From Streptomyces sp. NBC_00193 (GTDB taxonomy: Bacteria > Actinomycetota > Actinomycetes > Streptomycetales > Streptomycetaceae): a DNA stretch of 64,000 nt. A model generated the notes under the pieces. That model had not been told where the DNA came from. It saw nothing but the letters and a program-made list of their open reading frames with translations, and ran no database searches. The stretch covers positions 4,402,001-4,466,000 of the forward strand of contig NZ_JAPEMM010000001.1 of assembly GCF_026342735.1 (NCBI RefSeq). Direction: 5' to 3'. How positions within the stretch are numbered: the first letter of the stretch is position 1; the number at the start of each line of letters is the position of its first letter. The translations under genes and the position numbers were made by a program. Shown piece by piece: positions 7,570 through 16,227 of the stretch.

Positions 7570-9254
7570 ACCACGTCGACCTCGTCCTCGCGCCCGATGG
7601 AGGCGTAGTACGGGGCGGTGGCGTCGACGTAGCGGATCTGCCAGACGCCGTCACGGCGGGCGGTGACCTTGGTGCTGAACGAGCCGTTGGCGGCGGTCGT
7701 CGCGCTGCCCTCGTAGGTCCAGGCGGAACCTTCCGCGGAGGCCTTGAAGTAGACGCGGACCTTCTGGCCGGCGACCGGCAGCCAGGCGGTACCGGCCTTT
7801 ACCTGGAGGTATCCGCTGGCGGTGATCTGGGTCCCGGCGCGGATGCCCTCGGGGGCCAGGTTGTCGCGGACGATCTGGGTCGACCTGCGGGTGAGCCGGG
7901 CCATCCGGGCGGTGGGGCCGATGTCGGTGGCACCCGCGTAGCGCACGCGGACGTAGTGGCCGTCCTGCTCGGGCGTGTGCATCAGCTGCTGGCTGAAGGT
8001 CGTCCCGAAGGCGGTCGTGAAGGTCTTCACGGTCTTCCACCCGGTCTTGCCGTCCGCGGAGATCTGCACGTCGACCGCGGCCTTGGCCCCGGCGGCCGCC
8101 GATCCCTGCCGGACCGCCAGCTGGCCGGCGACGGTGATCGTCCGGTTCTTGTCCGAGGTCACGGTGAACGGGGAGAAGGCGGTGGTGTGTGTGGCGTCCA
8201 CGGCCAGGCTTGCGAAGGTGTCGCCGCTGAACCAGCCGCCGTTTTCGTACGCGCTCAGCGACACGCGTGCGGATCCGTCCCGCACGACGGGGTAGGACAG
8301 GTCGGCGATCCCGTTGGCGTCGGTGCCGTCGTAGCCCACGTCGCAGCGGTCTCGCCTGCACCCCTCGTCGATCAGGTGCACCCCCACGTTCGTCAGCGGC
8401 CGGGCGGTGCCGTCGGCGGCGGTCCAGGTCAGGGCCGCCTGCACGGGCACCTTGCTGCCGTAACGCCCGGTGATCCCTCCGGTGGGCTGCCGGATGGCGA
8501 CCTTGAGGGGCGTCGCACGCACCTGGAGGGCCATGGTGCGCTGTGCCGAGTAGTTGGGGCCGCCCGATTCGGTGTTGAAGCGGGCTTCGAGGGCGGGGCT
8601 CGATTCGCCGCCCTCGAACGTGAAGAGGGACGCGAAGCGGCCCGCACCGTCGGTGGTCAGGCGCTCCGGCCCGCGGCTGCCCCCGCCGGTCTGGCGGACC
8701 AGTTCCACCGGGGCGTCCGCCAGCGGCTTCACCTCGTGGGTCCGGGGGTGCTCGGCCACCAGCGTGCCGGAGGCCTTCCCGGTGCGCCGCTCGTAGGAGA
8801 GCACCGGGATGCTGGACGTCAGGGCGGTGAACCGGGGCTTGTCCGCGTAGGCGAAGGACCGTCCGGCATAGCGGTGCTCCGCCTCGTCCTCGCGACCCTT
8901 GTGGACGACGACGTCGAGGTCGTACATGCCCATGTCGTCGAGGACGAACGGGGCGGACGTGGTCCGCACGTACACGCAGTAGTGCTCATCATTGCCCACG
9001 CACTCCCAGTCGCCGAACCCGCCGACCTCGGCCACGGCCTTGTCGCCGTCCTTGGGCCGGATCCGGACCGCCGTGTCCCCTCCGGGTGCCGTGTCGGCGG
9101 TGAGCTTCACGCGGAACTCGTCGCCGGTCCGGACCACCGTGGCCCGGGGCACGGAGTCGATGTCGTCGGCCTGCGCCACCGACCCGAACCCGAGGCCGGA
9201 GGCGGCCGTGGTGACGGCCAGGGCGATGCCGAGCGAGGAGATCATCTTGTTCAA
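7566..9254 (-). CDS. Secreted multidomain beta-sandwich-like protein (copy A)
   Basis: A 562-residue exported protein of unknown function. The TTG start gives MNKMISSLGIALAVTTAASG then a signal-peptide end at SVAQA-DD; a related gene at 23253 begins ATG-AAC-AAG, which supports TTG-AAC-AAG as the start. The mature part looks like serial Ig-like strands (TVAGQLAV; SADGKTGWKTV; ITASGYLQV; NGSFSTKVTA). It is the same length as copy C (10811-12499) and closely similar to it. Its gap to the preceding gene B is 74 bp, exactly as between D and C. The stop codon lies inside the 169-bp palindrome. A surface or extracellular adhesion-type role is possible but not shown. Confidence 0.82.
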   Translation of the reverse strand: MNKMISSLGIALAVTTAASGLGFGSVAQADDIDSVPRATVVRTGDEFRVKLTADTAPGGDTAVRIRPKDGDKAVAEVGGFGDWECVGNDEHYCVYVRTTSAPFVLDDMGMYDLDVVVHKGREDEAEHRYAGRSFAYADKPRFTALTSSIPVLSYERRTGKASGTLVAEHPRTHEVKPLADAPVELVRQTGGGSRGPERLTTDGAGRFASLFTFEGGESSPALEARFNTESGGPNYSAQRTMALQVRATPLKVAIRQPTGGITGRYGSKVPVQAALTWTAADGTARPLTNVGVHLIDEGCRRDRCDVGYDGTDANGIADLSYPVVRDGSARVSLSAYENGGWFSGDTFASLAVDATHTTAFSPFTVTSDKNRTITVAGQLAVRQGSAAAGAKAAVDVQISADGKTGWKTVKTFTTAFGTTFSQQLMHTPEQDGHYVRVRYAGATDIGPTARMARLTRRSTQIVRDNLAPEGIRAGTQITASGYLQVKAGTAWLPVAGQKVRVYFKASAEGSAWTYEGSATTAANGSFSTKVTARRDGVWQIRYVDATAPYYASIGREDEVDVV

Positions 9255-9328
9255 CTGTCCCCCAGGAGACGGCTTGTGCGTGCGCTGACGGTCCGGAGCG
9301 GGCGGCGCCGCCTGCGACTGCGCGGGCA

Positions 9329-10666
9329 TCAGGGGTTCACCACGGTGAAGTTGGGGCTGGTGACGGGTTCGAGTCCCTTGGCGCCCTCGAAGAGGACGCG
9401 CCAGGAGCCGCCCTCGGGGTAGGCGCCGGGCCGCAGCGTGCGGAGGATCGAGCCGGTGCGCCGGAGGTAGGTGCTCCGGTACGTCTTCCAGCCGGTCTTG
9501 CCGTCGGCCGAGTGCTGGATGCGGTAGAGGTCCTGCTCGATGTTGGTGCCCTCTCCGAGCCGCTTGGTGCCCTTGAAGGTCAGACTGCCCGACGCGTCCT
9601 TGATCGCCTTCAGGCCCGCGAAGGCCACGGTCCGGTCGACCTTCACGGTGACGGAGGCCTTGGACGTGCCGTCGAGCAGCGCCCCGGGATAGTTGGTCAC
9701 CGACAGCACGGTGTCTCCGTGCATGGTGTACCGGTCCCAGGTGAAGGTATGGCCCCAGCTCGTGAGCTTTCCGCACCTCGAGCCCCAGGTGTTCCATTCC
9801 TCGCAGATGTCCCCCTGGCTGGTGACGTCGGCGTCCGGGAGGGGGTGCAGTTCGCCATCCGCGCCCTGGTAGAGGACCCTGCCCGCGATCCGGAAGCTGC
9901 TTTCGTATCCCGGGGACACCGAGGACGGGGTGTCCAGGGCTATGACGACCTTGCGCTTCTCGACGGGGAGTTCCGTCGTGAGCGTGGCGGCGCCCTCGGC
10001 TTCGACGGCCACGGCCGAGCTGCTGTTCTTCGCGGTGTAGGTGATCGAGGCGGAGAACGTGCCGTCGCCACCGGCACGGGTCGACCGGTAAATCTCCTGG
10101 TTGGCCGAGCCGGAGAACTTGAGCAACACCGGGCGGCCCTGGAGCGGCGTCTCGACGCGGGTCCGCGGATCGCGCAGGACCAGCTTGCCGGTGACGGTCG
10201 CCGTCGGCTTCTCCAGGGAGACCGGCTCGCTCAGCGGGTTCAGGGCGATCACGGGGTGCGGCAGGTAGCGCAGTTCGCCGCTGTCGGCGCAGCGGACGGT
10301 CTTGCCCGCGGCGTCGGTGTACCGGACGTCGAGGGCGTAGCGGCCCAGTGCCGCGAGTGCGGGCAGCGCGGCGGAGCGGTGGCGCACGCCGAAGGCGGGG
10401 TAGCCGGGCCGCACCGAGGACTCGAAGCCCCCCGCGGTGGCGAGCACCTTCGTGGTGCCCGGCTCGCGCACGTCCACCTTGAGGTTCTTGAGCGCGCCGA
10501 CGGCGTCGACCTGCACCTTGGCCGCATCGGCCGGATCGGCCGAGGCGACCGTGTCACAGGCGTCGGCCGTGGCGGCGAGGCTGCCCGGCGCGACCGCGAC
10601 CATGGTCGCGGCGATGCCGAAAGCGGCAACGAGAGCCGTTGCCGTACGAGTTGTCCTGGCGGACAT
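9329..10666 (-). CDS. Secreted protein paired with copy A (copy B)
   Basis: A 445-residue exported protein of unknown function. The ATG (GAGGG upstream) begins MSARTTRTATALVAAFG, a signal peptide ending near SLAATADA. Mature features include a Cys pair near the N-terminus, repeated beta-strand segments (ATVTGKLVL; VVIALDTPSSVSPGYESSFR, exactly 20) and a QHSADGKTGWKTY motif shared with copies A, C, D and the 23253 gene. It is the paralogue of copy D (12574-13893). It is upstream of A in what is probably a D-C-B-A run, with twin hairpins in its leader. Confidence 0.82.
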   Translation of the reverse strand: MSARTTRTATALVAAFGIAATMVAVAPGSLAATADACDTVASADPADAAKVQVDAVGALKNLKVDVREPGTTKVLATAGGFESSVRPGYPAFGVRHRSAALPALAALGRYALDVRYTDAAGKTVRCADSGELRYLPHPVIALNPLSEPVSLEKPTATVTGKLVLRDPRTRVETPLQGRPVLLKFSGSANQEIYRSTRAGGDGTFSASITYTAKNSSSAVAVEAEGAATLTTELPVEKRKVVIALDTPSSVSPGYESSFRIAGRVLYQGADGELHPLPDADVTSQGDICEEWNTWGSRCGKLTSWGHTFTWDRYTMHGDTVLSVTNYPGALLDGTSKASVTVKVDRTVAFAGLKAIKDASGSLTFKGTKRLGEGTNIEQDLYRIQHSADGKTGWKTYRSTYLRRTGSILRTLRPGAYPEGGSWRVLFEGAKGLEPVTSPNFTVVNP

Positions 10667-10699
10667 CGGTGGATGCCCTCCCGTCTCATGGTGGTCCGA

Positions 10700-10796
10700 G
10701 GGCAGGGCCGTATCGGCCCTGCCCGGTGTCAAGTTCCCTCTTTGCTTCTGCGGGGCGGGCATGGCGGGACCCCCGTACCGGTCCTGCCCGCCCCGC
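10700..10796 (-). terminator. Twin hairpins between copies C and B
   Basis: Two perfect hairpins: 10750-10761 with 10785-10796 (12 bp, just after the stop of C) and 10700-10710 with 10714-10724 (11 bp, TAT loop, 34 bases before the start of B). The first looks like a terminator for C. The second is in the B leader and could be an attenuator. The same pair recurs before copy D. Confidence 0.6.
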
Positions 10797-10810
10797 TCCC
10801 GCGACCGGCT

Positions 10811-12499
10811 CTACACCACGTCGACGTGGTCCTCGCGGCCGATGGCCACGTAGTACGGCGCGGTGGCGTCGAGGTAGCGGATCTGCCAGGCCCCGTCGCT
10901 GCGGGCGGTGACCTTGGTGCTGAACGAGCCGTTGGCGGCGGTCGTCGCGGCGCCCTGGTAGGTCCAGGCGGAGCCGGGCGCGTCGGCCTTGAAGTAGACG
11001 CGGACCTTCTGGCCGGCGAGCGGCAGCCAGGCGGTGCCGGACTTCTGCTGGAGGACTCCGCTCGCGGTGATGCTGGTCCCGGCGCGGATCCCCTCGGGTG
11101 CCAGGTTGTCGCGGACGATCTGGGTCGTCCTGCGGGTGAGCTGGACCACCGGGGCGGCCGGGCCGATGTCGGCGGTGCCGGCGTAGCGCAGGCGGACGTA
11201 GTGGCCGTCCTGCTCGGGCGTGTGCTTCAGCTGCTGGCTGAAGTCCGTCCCGAAGGCGGTGGTGAAGGACTTCACCGTCTTCCACCCGGTCTTGCCGTCC
11301 GCGGACATCTGCACGTTGACCGTGGCCTTGGCCCCGGCGGGCGCGGACCCCTGCTGGACGGCCAGCCGGCCGCCGACGGTGATGGTCCGGTTCTGGTCCG
11401 CACTCACCTTCAACGGGGAGAAGGCGGTGGTGTGCGTGGCGTCCACGGACAGGCGGGTGGCGAGGTCTCCGGTGAACCACCCGCTGGCCCCGAACCGCTC
11501 CATCTCCACGCGTGCGTATTCGTCCCGCGTGACGGAATAGGGCACGTCGAAACCGCCGGCGGCGTCACTTCCCCGGCTTTCCCCGCACAGCTGGTCCTCC
11601 GGACATCCCTCGGTGTACGCGTCCACCCTCACGCCCGCCAGCGGACGGACGGTGCCGTCGGAGGCGGTCCAGGTCATGGTTCCCCGGACGGGTACCTTGC
11701 TGCCGTAACGCCCGACGATCCCTGCCGCGGGCTCCCGGACGGTGAGCTTGACGGGTGTTGCGCGCAAGCCGAGTTCCAGTTTCCGCTCGGCCAGGATGTT
11801 GTACGGGCCCGAATCCGTGGAGAGGGTGACCTGGAGGCCGGGCTTCGGCCTACCAGCCTCGTACTGGAAGAGAGCGGCGAAGCGGCCCGCACTGTCGGTG
11901 GTCAGGGACTCGATCAGATTGCTGCCCCAGTAGCTCCCGCGGAACAGGTGCACCGGCGCGTCCGCGAGCGGCTTCACCTCGTGGGTGCGGGGGTGCTCGG
12001 CCACCAGGGTGCCGTAGGCCTTGCCGCTGCGGTGCTCGTAGGAGAGCACCGGAGTGCTGGACACCAGGGAGGTGAACCGGGGGTTGATCGCGTAGGGGAA
12101 GGCCGGTCCGGCTTCCGGGTACTCCTTCTCCTTTGCGCTTCCCTTGTCGAGGACGACGTTGAGGAGGTACATGCCCATGTCCTTGAGGACGAGCGGGCCG
12201 GATTCGGTCCTGAGCAGGCTGCAGTCGTCGTCGAGCTCTGTCACGCATTCCCAGTCGCCGAACCCGCCGACCTCTGCCACGACCTCGTCGCCGTCCTTGG
12301 GCCGGACCCGGACCACCGTCTTCCCTGCGGGCGGCCGATCGCTGGTGAGTCGAATGCGGATGTCGCCGCCGGACTGGACCACGTAGGCGTCCGGCGGGTA
12401 GTCGGCGTCATCGGCCTGCGCCACCGACCCGAAGCCGAGGCCGGACGCGGCCGCGGTGACGGCCAGGGCGATGCCGAGCGACGTCATCACCTTGTTCAA
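10811..12499 (-). CDS. Secreted multidomain beta-sandwich-like protein (copy C)
   Basis: A 562-residue paralogue of copy A, same length and order of features. The TTG start (GGAGG four bases upstream) gives MNKVMTSLGIALAVTAAASG and a signal peptide ending SVAQA-DD. The last 200 residues are nearly the same as copy A (SADGKTGWKTVKSFTTAFG; GTAWLPLAGQKVRVYFKA), while the middle has drifted more (GCPEDQLCGESRGS against GCRRDRCDVGYDGT). This points to an old tandem duplication with stronger constraint or gene conversion at the 3' end. The function is unknown. Confidence 0.82.
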   Translation of the reverse strand: MNKVMTSLGIALAVTAAASGLGFGSVAQADDADYPPDAYVVQSGGDIRIRLTSDRPPAGKTVVRVRPKDGDEVVAEVGGFGDWECVTELDDDCSLLRTESGPLVLKDMGMYLLNVVLDKGSAKEKEYPEAGPAFPYAINPRFTSLVSSTPVLSYEHRSGKAYGTLVAEHPRTHEVKPLADAPVHLFRGSYWGSNLIESLTTDSAGRFAALFQYEAGRPKPGLQVTLSTDSGPYNILAERKLELGLRATPVKLTVREPAAGIVGRYGSKVPVRGTMTWTASDGTVRPLAGVRVDAYTEGCPEDQLCGESRGSDAAGGFDVPYSVTRDEYARVEMERFGASGWFTGDLATRLSVDATHTTAFSPLKVSADQNRTITVGGRLAVQQGSAPAGAKATVNVQMSADGKTGWKTVKSFTTAFGTDFSQQLKHTPEQDGHYVRLRYAGTADIGPAAPVVQLTRRTTQIVRDNLAPEGIRAGTSITASGVLQQKSGTAWLPLAGQKVRVYFKADAPGSAWTYQGAATTAANGSFSTKVTARSDGAWQIRYLDATAPYYVAIGREDHVDVV

Positions 12500-12573
12500 C
12501 GGTCCTCCAGGAGACTGCATGTGCATGTGCTGATGGTTCAAGACGGGCGTTGCCGCCGGCGGCTGACCGGGGG

Positions 12574-13893
12574 TCACGGGGTGCCCACGGTGAAGGTGGG
12601 GCTCGTGACGGGCTCGAGTCCCTTGGCGCCCTCGAAGTGGATGCGCCAGGTGCCGCCCTCGGGGAAGGTGCCCGGCTCCAGCGTCTGGAGGATCCCTCCG
12701 GTGCGCGGGAGGGAGGGGCTCTTGTACGTCTTCCACCCCGTCTTGCCGTCGGCCGAGTGCTGGATGCGGTACACGTCGTACTGCGTGTTCGTGCCGTACC
12801 CGAGCCGCTTGCTGCCCCGGATGGTCAGACGGCCCTTGGGGTCCTTCGTGGCCTTCAGACCCCAGAAGGCCACGGTCCGGTCGACCTTCACCTTGACGGA
12901 GGCCCGGGTGACACCGTCGAGCAGCACCCCGGGATCGTGGGTCACCACCAGCTCGGTGTCTCCGTGCTGGGTGTACCGGTCCCAGACGAATCTGCGTCCC
13001 CCCTCGTACCACGTGATCTTTCCGCACGACGAGCCTTCGCAGGTGTCCCCCTGGCTCGTGGGGTCGGCGCCCGTGAGGGGGTGCAGTTCGCCGTCCCCGC
13101 CCCGGTAGAAGAAATTGCCCGAGATGCGGAAGCGGCTCTCGTATCCCGGGGACACCGAGGACGGGGTGTCCAGGGCTATGACGACCTTGCGCTTCTCGAC
13201 GGGAAGTTGCGCTGCGACCGGGGCGGCGCCGGCGGCCTCCGCCGTCATGTCCATGCTGGTGTGCTCCGGGGTGTACGTGAACGAGGCGGAGAACCTGCCG
13301 TCGCTCCCGGCAACGACCGGTACGCGCGCGCCGAGCCAGCTCGCGAAGGCGACCGTCACAGTGCGGCCCTTGAGCGGGGTCTCCGCGCGGGTGCGGGGAT
13401 TGCGCAGGGTCAGCTTGCCGGTGACGGTCGCCGTCGGCTTGTCCAGGGAGACCGGTGTGGTCGCCGGGTCCAGGGTGATCACGGGGTGCGGCAGGTAGCG
13501 GAGCTCGCCGCTGTCGGCGCACGTGACGGTCTTGCCCGCGGCGTCGGTGTACCGGACGTCGAGGGCGTAGCGGCCGAGCGCGGCGAGTGCGGGCAGCACG
13601 GCGGAGCGGTGGCGCACGCCGAAGTCGGGCCGCGGCGTGGACTCGAAGCCCTGCGCGGTGGCCAGCACCTTCGTGGTGCCCGGCGCGCGTACGTCGACCC
13701 GGAGGTCCTTCAGGGCGCCGAAGGCGTCGACCTGTACCCGGGCCGCGTCCGCGAGATCGGTCACGGCGGCCACGTCACAGGCGTTGGCGGCGGCCGTGGC
13801 GGCGAGGCTGCCCGGCGCGGCGGCGATCATGGTCGCGGCGACGCCGAAAGCGGCAACGAGAGCCGTTGCCGTGCGAGTTGTCCTGGCGGACAT
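12574..13893 (-). CDS. Secreted protein paired with copy C (copy D)
   Basis: A 439-residue paralogue of copy B with an almost identical signal peptide (MSARTTRTATALVAAFGVAA) and matching strand segments, including SPGYESRFRISGNFFYRGGD and QHSADGKTGWKTY. It is first of the D-C-B-A series. The 3.2-kb distance from its start to the start of B equals one duplication unit. The role is unknown; it probably acts outside the cell with its partner C. Confidence 0.82.
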   Translation of the reverse strand: MSARTTRTATALVAAFGVAATMIAAAPGSLAATAAANACDVAAVTDLADAARVQVDAFGALKDLRVDVRAPGTTKVLATAQGFESTPRPDFGVRHRSAVLPALAALGRYALDVRYTDAAGKTVTCADSGELRYLPHPVITLDPATTPVSLDKPTATVTGKLTLRNPRTRAETPLKGRTVTVAFASWLGARVPVVAGSDGRFSASFTYTPEHTSMDMTAEAAGAAPVAAQLPVEKRKVVIALDTPSSVSPGYESRFRISGNFFYRGGDGELHPLTGADPTSQGDTCEGSSCGKITWYEGGRRFVWDRYTQHGDTELVVTHDPGVLLDGVTRASVKVKVDRTVAFWGLKATKDPKGRLTIRGSKRLGYGTNTQYDVYRIQHSADGKTGWKTYKSPSLPRTGGILQTLEPGTFPEGGTWRIHFEGAKGLEPVTSPTFTVGTP

Positions 13894-13926
13894 CGGTGGA
13901 TGTCCTCCCGTCTCATGGTGGTCCGA

Positions 13927-14021
13927 GGGCAGGGCCGTATCGGCCCTGCCCGGTGTCCTGTTCGTCTTGGATGTGCGGGGCGGGCATGGCGGGACCCCCG
14001 TACCGGTCTTGCCCGCCCCGC
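13927..14021 (-). promoter_or_regulatory. Twin hairpins in leader of copy D
   Basis: Hairpins at 13927-13937 with 13941-13951 (TAT loop) and 13975-13986 with 14010-14021 repeat those upstream of copy B almost base for base. Their retention in both duplicates suggests that they were part of the duplicated unit and may act in transcript ending or leader control. Confidence 0.5.
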
Positions 14022-14043
14022 ATCCGTCCGTGCGGCGCAGGAG

Positions 14044-14226
14044 TCAGCGCACGGGGGCGTAGTCCTCGCGGCTGTGCGTCCGCTCCTCGACGGAGAGGGC
14101 GAACCGGAAGACGCCGCGGGGCTCACCCGGGGCCGCGGGCACCTGGGCCGGTGCGGCGGGCGCCGCCGGCAGGTGGGGCGCGGAGTGGGCGGGCGCAGCC
14201 GCCTGCGGCTCGGTGTTCTTCTTCAA
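14044..14226 (-). CDS. Possible 60-residue peptide gene
   Basis: A small open frame starting at TTG (a run of G lies just upstream) that encodes MKKNTEPQAA, an Ala/Pro-rich middle, and a polar end FRFALSVEERTHSREDYAPV. It has no signal peptide or membrane segment. It precedes the D-C-B-A genes on the same strand, and a perfect palindrome (14251-14269) lies upstream. I do not recognise the family. It may be a real small regulator or peptide precursor, or simply an open frame in GC-rich DNA. Confidence 0.35.
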   Translation of the reverse strand: MKKNTEPQAAAPAHSAPHLPAAPAAPAQVPAAPGEPRGVFRFALSVEERTHSREDYAPVR

Positions 14227-14250
14227 AAGAGCCCCCCCGGGCGAAATCCG

Positions 14251-14269
14251 GTCGATCAACCTGATCGAC
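14251..14269. promoter_or_regulatory. 8-bp inverted repeat, operator-like
   Basis: GTCGATCA-acc-TGATCGAC, perfect arms, 25 bp before the possible 60-residue gene. This AT-richer patch is a likely promoter/operator zone for the minus-strand run. Confidence 0.4.
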
Positions 14270-14376
14270 TCTCGCCCGTACGACCCGCGGCCGGCACGGA
14301 TGGTTGCCCTCGCATGCCGAAATTCCTGAAAGGAGAAAGGCGCAGGGTCGCTGACGCATGAAGACGTGAAGACACG

Positions 14377-14416
14377 ACACCGCTCGCCCTCCGGCGTACG
14401 GGAGGACGAGCGGTGT
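14377..14416. terminator. Hairpin terminator
   Basis: 16-bp stem (14377-14392 with 14401-14416) with one mismatch and an 8-base loop, 34 bp after the stop of the minus-strand membrane gene at 14451. Confidence 0.6.
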
Positions 14417-14450
14417 TCGGCGCGCGGGAAGTGGGCCTCTGCGGCCCCCC

Positions 14451-14753
14451 CTAGCGGCGGTAGAGGCGGCCCGCGACGGCGTGGCCGATGACCAGGTAGG
14501 CGACGGCCGCGATGCCGTAGCCGATCACCACCTGGACCCAGTCGCGGTGGAAGGTGAACAGGTCGTAGGACCAGCCGGCCAGCCAGGTCGCGGCGTCGTG
14601 GATGAAGTCGACCAGTGCGTTCCCCTGGTTGGCGTCCAGCAGGTACAGCAGGATCCACAGGCCGATCACGAAGGCCATGACGTCCGCCACGACCGCGACG
14701 GCGCGGCCCGCCTGGCTGCTTCCTCTGGTGCGTGCTCGCGTGTGTGTGGGCAT
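14451..14753 (-). CDS. Small membrane protein, unknown
   Basis: A 100-residue protein with two clear membrane spans: one at about residues 18-42 (VVADVMAFVIGLWILLYLL) and one at about 73-95 (VVIGYGIAAVAYLVIGHAVA). The amphipathic middle holds FIHDAATWLAGWSYDLFTF. The N-terminus is basic (MPTHTRARTR), so the inside is probably cytoplasmic. It is monocistronic by its flanking hairpin and is divergent from the lipoprotein gene. No function can be assigned. Confidence 0.75.
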   Translation of the reverse strand: MPTHTRARTRGSSQAGRAVAVVADVMAFVIGLWILLYLLDANQGNALVDFIHDAATWLAGWSYDLFTFHRDWVQVVIGYGIAAVAYLVIGHAVAGRLYRR

Positions 14754-14879
14754 GCCGCGCTTCTGGCCGCTTCTCAGGCGGATAAACCCACCGGGTAAAC
14801 CCGAACGGGTCCCCCGGGTGGCGGAGCCGGGTGACCGGGGTGAGGCTGCGGGGGACGCCTCAGTCCCCGGAGGAAACCC

Positions 14880-15524
14880 GTGTCCCTACCCACCACAGCC
14901 GTCCGCTTCCGCCGTGCCCTCACGGCGGTGCTCCTGTCCTGTGCCCTGCTCGGCGGTGCCACCGCCTGCGGCTCGGGCGGTGGCGACAAGGTCGCCGCCG
15001 GTCAGGCCGACGAGGTTTCGGTGGCCATGGCCGCGTTCGCCGAGGCCGATGCCGCGGCCTCCGCAGAGGACGCGGAAGCGGCCGCCGCCTCTCCCTCGGC
15101 GAGCAGCCCGGAGGAGAAGCAGAAGTTCGCCAAGACCCGCTTCGTCGCCAACGCGGGGCTCGCGGCCGGAGCCACGTACCAGTGGATCATCAAGCCGTAC
15201 CGTGACGGCAAGTTCAAGAAGGGCGCCAAGGGCCGCACCTTCGCCCTGGTCAAGGCGGGCCTCGCGGGCGCCTTCGCGTACAACCGGCTGAAGGCGGCCA
15301 GCGAGAACGCCAAGGGCGACCCGCTGCTGTCGAAGGCCGTGGGCCCGCTGACGGCGGGCATCGACTCCCTCAAGGGGCTCGGTTCCAAGCTGCGCAAGGG
15401 CCAGGCCGGCGACGCCGACATCGGCGCCTTCGAGAACGTCATCAACAGCGTCAAGGAGGCCGGCAAGAGCGCGGGCGCCACGGTGACCGACAAGGTCCCG
15501 AGCGCCGGCCAGCTGACCGGCTGA
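14880..15524 (+). CDS. Putative lipoprotein, unknown
   Basis: A 214-residue exported protein. The N-terminus (basic, then ALTAVLLSCALLGGATACGS) resembles a lipoprotein signal with the likely lipidated Cys at residue 31, although the ATAC box is weak. An Ala/Glu-rich linker follows to about residue 75. The folded part (KTRFVANAGLAAGATYQWII; GLAGAFAYNRLKAA) looks helical. The GTG start has GGAGG six bases upstream. It ends with a strong terminator hairpin. No known family was recognised. Confidence 0.75.
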   Translation: MSLPTTAVRFRRALTAVLLSCALLGGATACGSGGGDKVAAGQADEVSVAMAAFAEADAAASAEDAEAAAASPSASSPEEKQKFAKTRFVANAGLAAGATYQWIIKPYRDGKFKKGAKGRTFALVKAGLAGAFAYNRLKAASENAKGDPLLSKAVGPLTAGIDSLKGLGSKLRKGQAGDADIGAFENVINSVKEAGKSAGATVTDKVPSAGQLTG

Positions 15525-15541
15525 GCCCGCTCTTCCCGCAA

Positions 15542-15573
15542 CAGGCCGGACCGGAGCATTCCGGTCCGGCCTG
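15542..15573 (+). terminator. Intrinsic terminator hairpin
   Basis: Perfect 14-bp stem (15542-15555 with 15560-15573) and GCAT loop, 17 bp after the lipoprotein stop. Confidence 0.8.
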
Positions 15574-15594
15574 CTGCGTGCCCGTTCCACCTGT

Positions 15595-16062
15595 TTGAAT
15601 GGATGGGTGATCGAGTACGTGGTCCTCGCCGGCGCCGCCGCCGGAACCGCCTGGCTGATGCGCCGCAAGCACCTCCGGCGCCAGGCCGGCGCGCCCGTTC
15701 CCGGGATCCCGTGCATGGCGCGACGCCCCGCGGGCAGCGGCCGTTGGCGCAGCGGCCGGGTGTACGCCGACCAGGGCGCGGCCCGCTGGGTGCCCGGCCG
15801 GGGCGAGCCCGTGGTCTTGACCGGAGCCCGGGCCACCGGCGTACGGGCCCCCTCCGTGAAGGAGGGCATCTCCATCAACCCGGGCTCGCGGATCGTGACC
15901 TGCGCGTTCGCCGAGGACGCCGAGGACGCCGACGGCGGTGGCATGGAGATCGCCGTGATGCCGCTGGACCTGCGGGAGCTGCTGGCGGCCCTCCCGGAGA
16001 CGCCCCCGGCCTCCCTCCCGGAGCCCCTTGCGGACGAACCCCCGGGCGCCGAGCCGCGATAG
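15595..16062 (+). CDS. Membrane-anchored protein, possibly DUF2550-like
   Basis: A 155-residue protein with an N-terminal membrane span (about residues 5-21, IEYVVLAGAAAGTAWLM) followed by a basic RRKHLRR stop-transfer and a soluble domain with the pattern GRWRSGRVYADQGAARWVPG. That is the layout of DUF2550 proteins, but I am not sure of membership. The C-terminal tail is Pro/Glu-rich. No good ribosome site precedes the ATG at 15595; GTG 15607 is an alternative start. It is convergent with the LLM oxidoreductase gene. Confidence 0.6.
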   Translation: MNGWVIEYVVLAGAAAGTAWLMRRKHLRRQAGAPVPGIPCMARRPAGSGRWRSGRVYADQGAARWVPGRGEPVVLTGARATGVRAPSVKEGISINPGSRIVTCAFAEDAEDADGGGMEIAVMPLDLRELLAALPETPPASLPEPLADEPPGAEPR

Positions 16063-16227
16063 CCGCGACGCACCCTTCGCAAACCTTCGGCCCGGCCCGA
16101 CCATGGGCGCCGTCCCTGCGCCTGCCCCCGTCCCCGTCCCCGGCCCGCGGACCCGGACGCGCCGGCCGGGAGTGCGGCGGCGACCGGGGCCGGAGGGGGA
16201 GCGGGGGGCGGAGGGCGAGCGGGTCCG

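Noticed and set aside
9512..13108. A 1198-codon plus-strand frame across the secreted-protein genes
   Set aside because: It crosses several minus-strand genes with signal peptides and ribosome sites; its translation is repetitive because the genes are duplicated.
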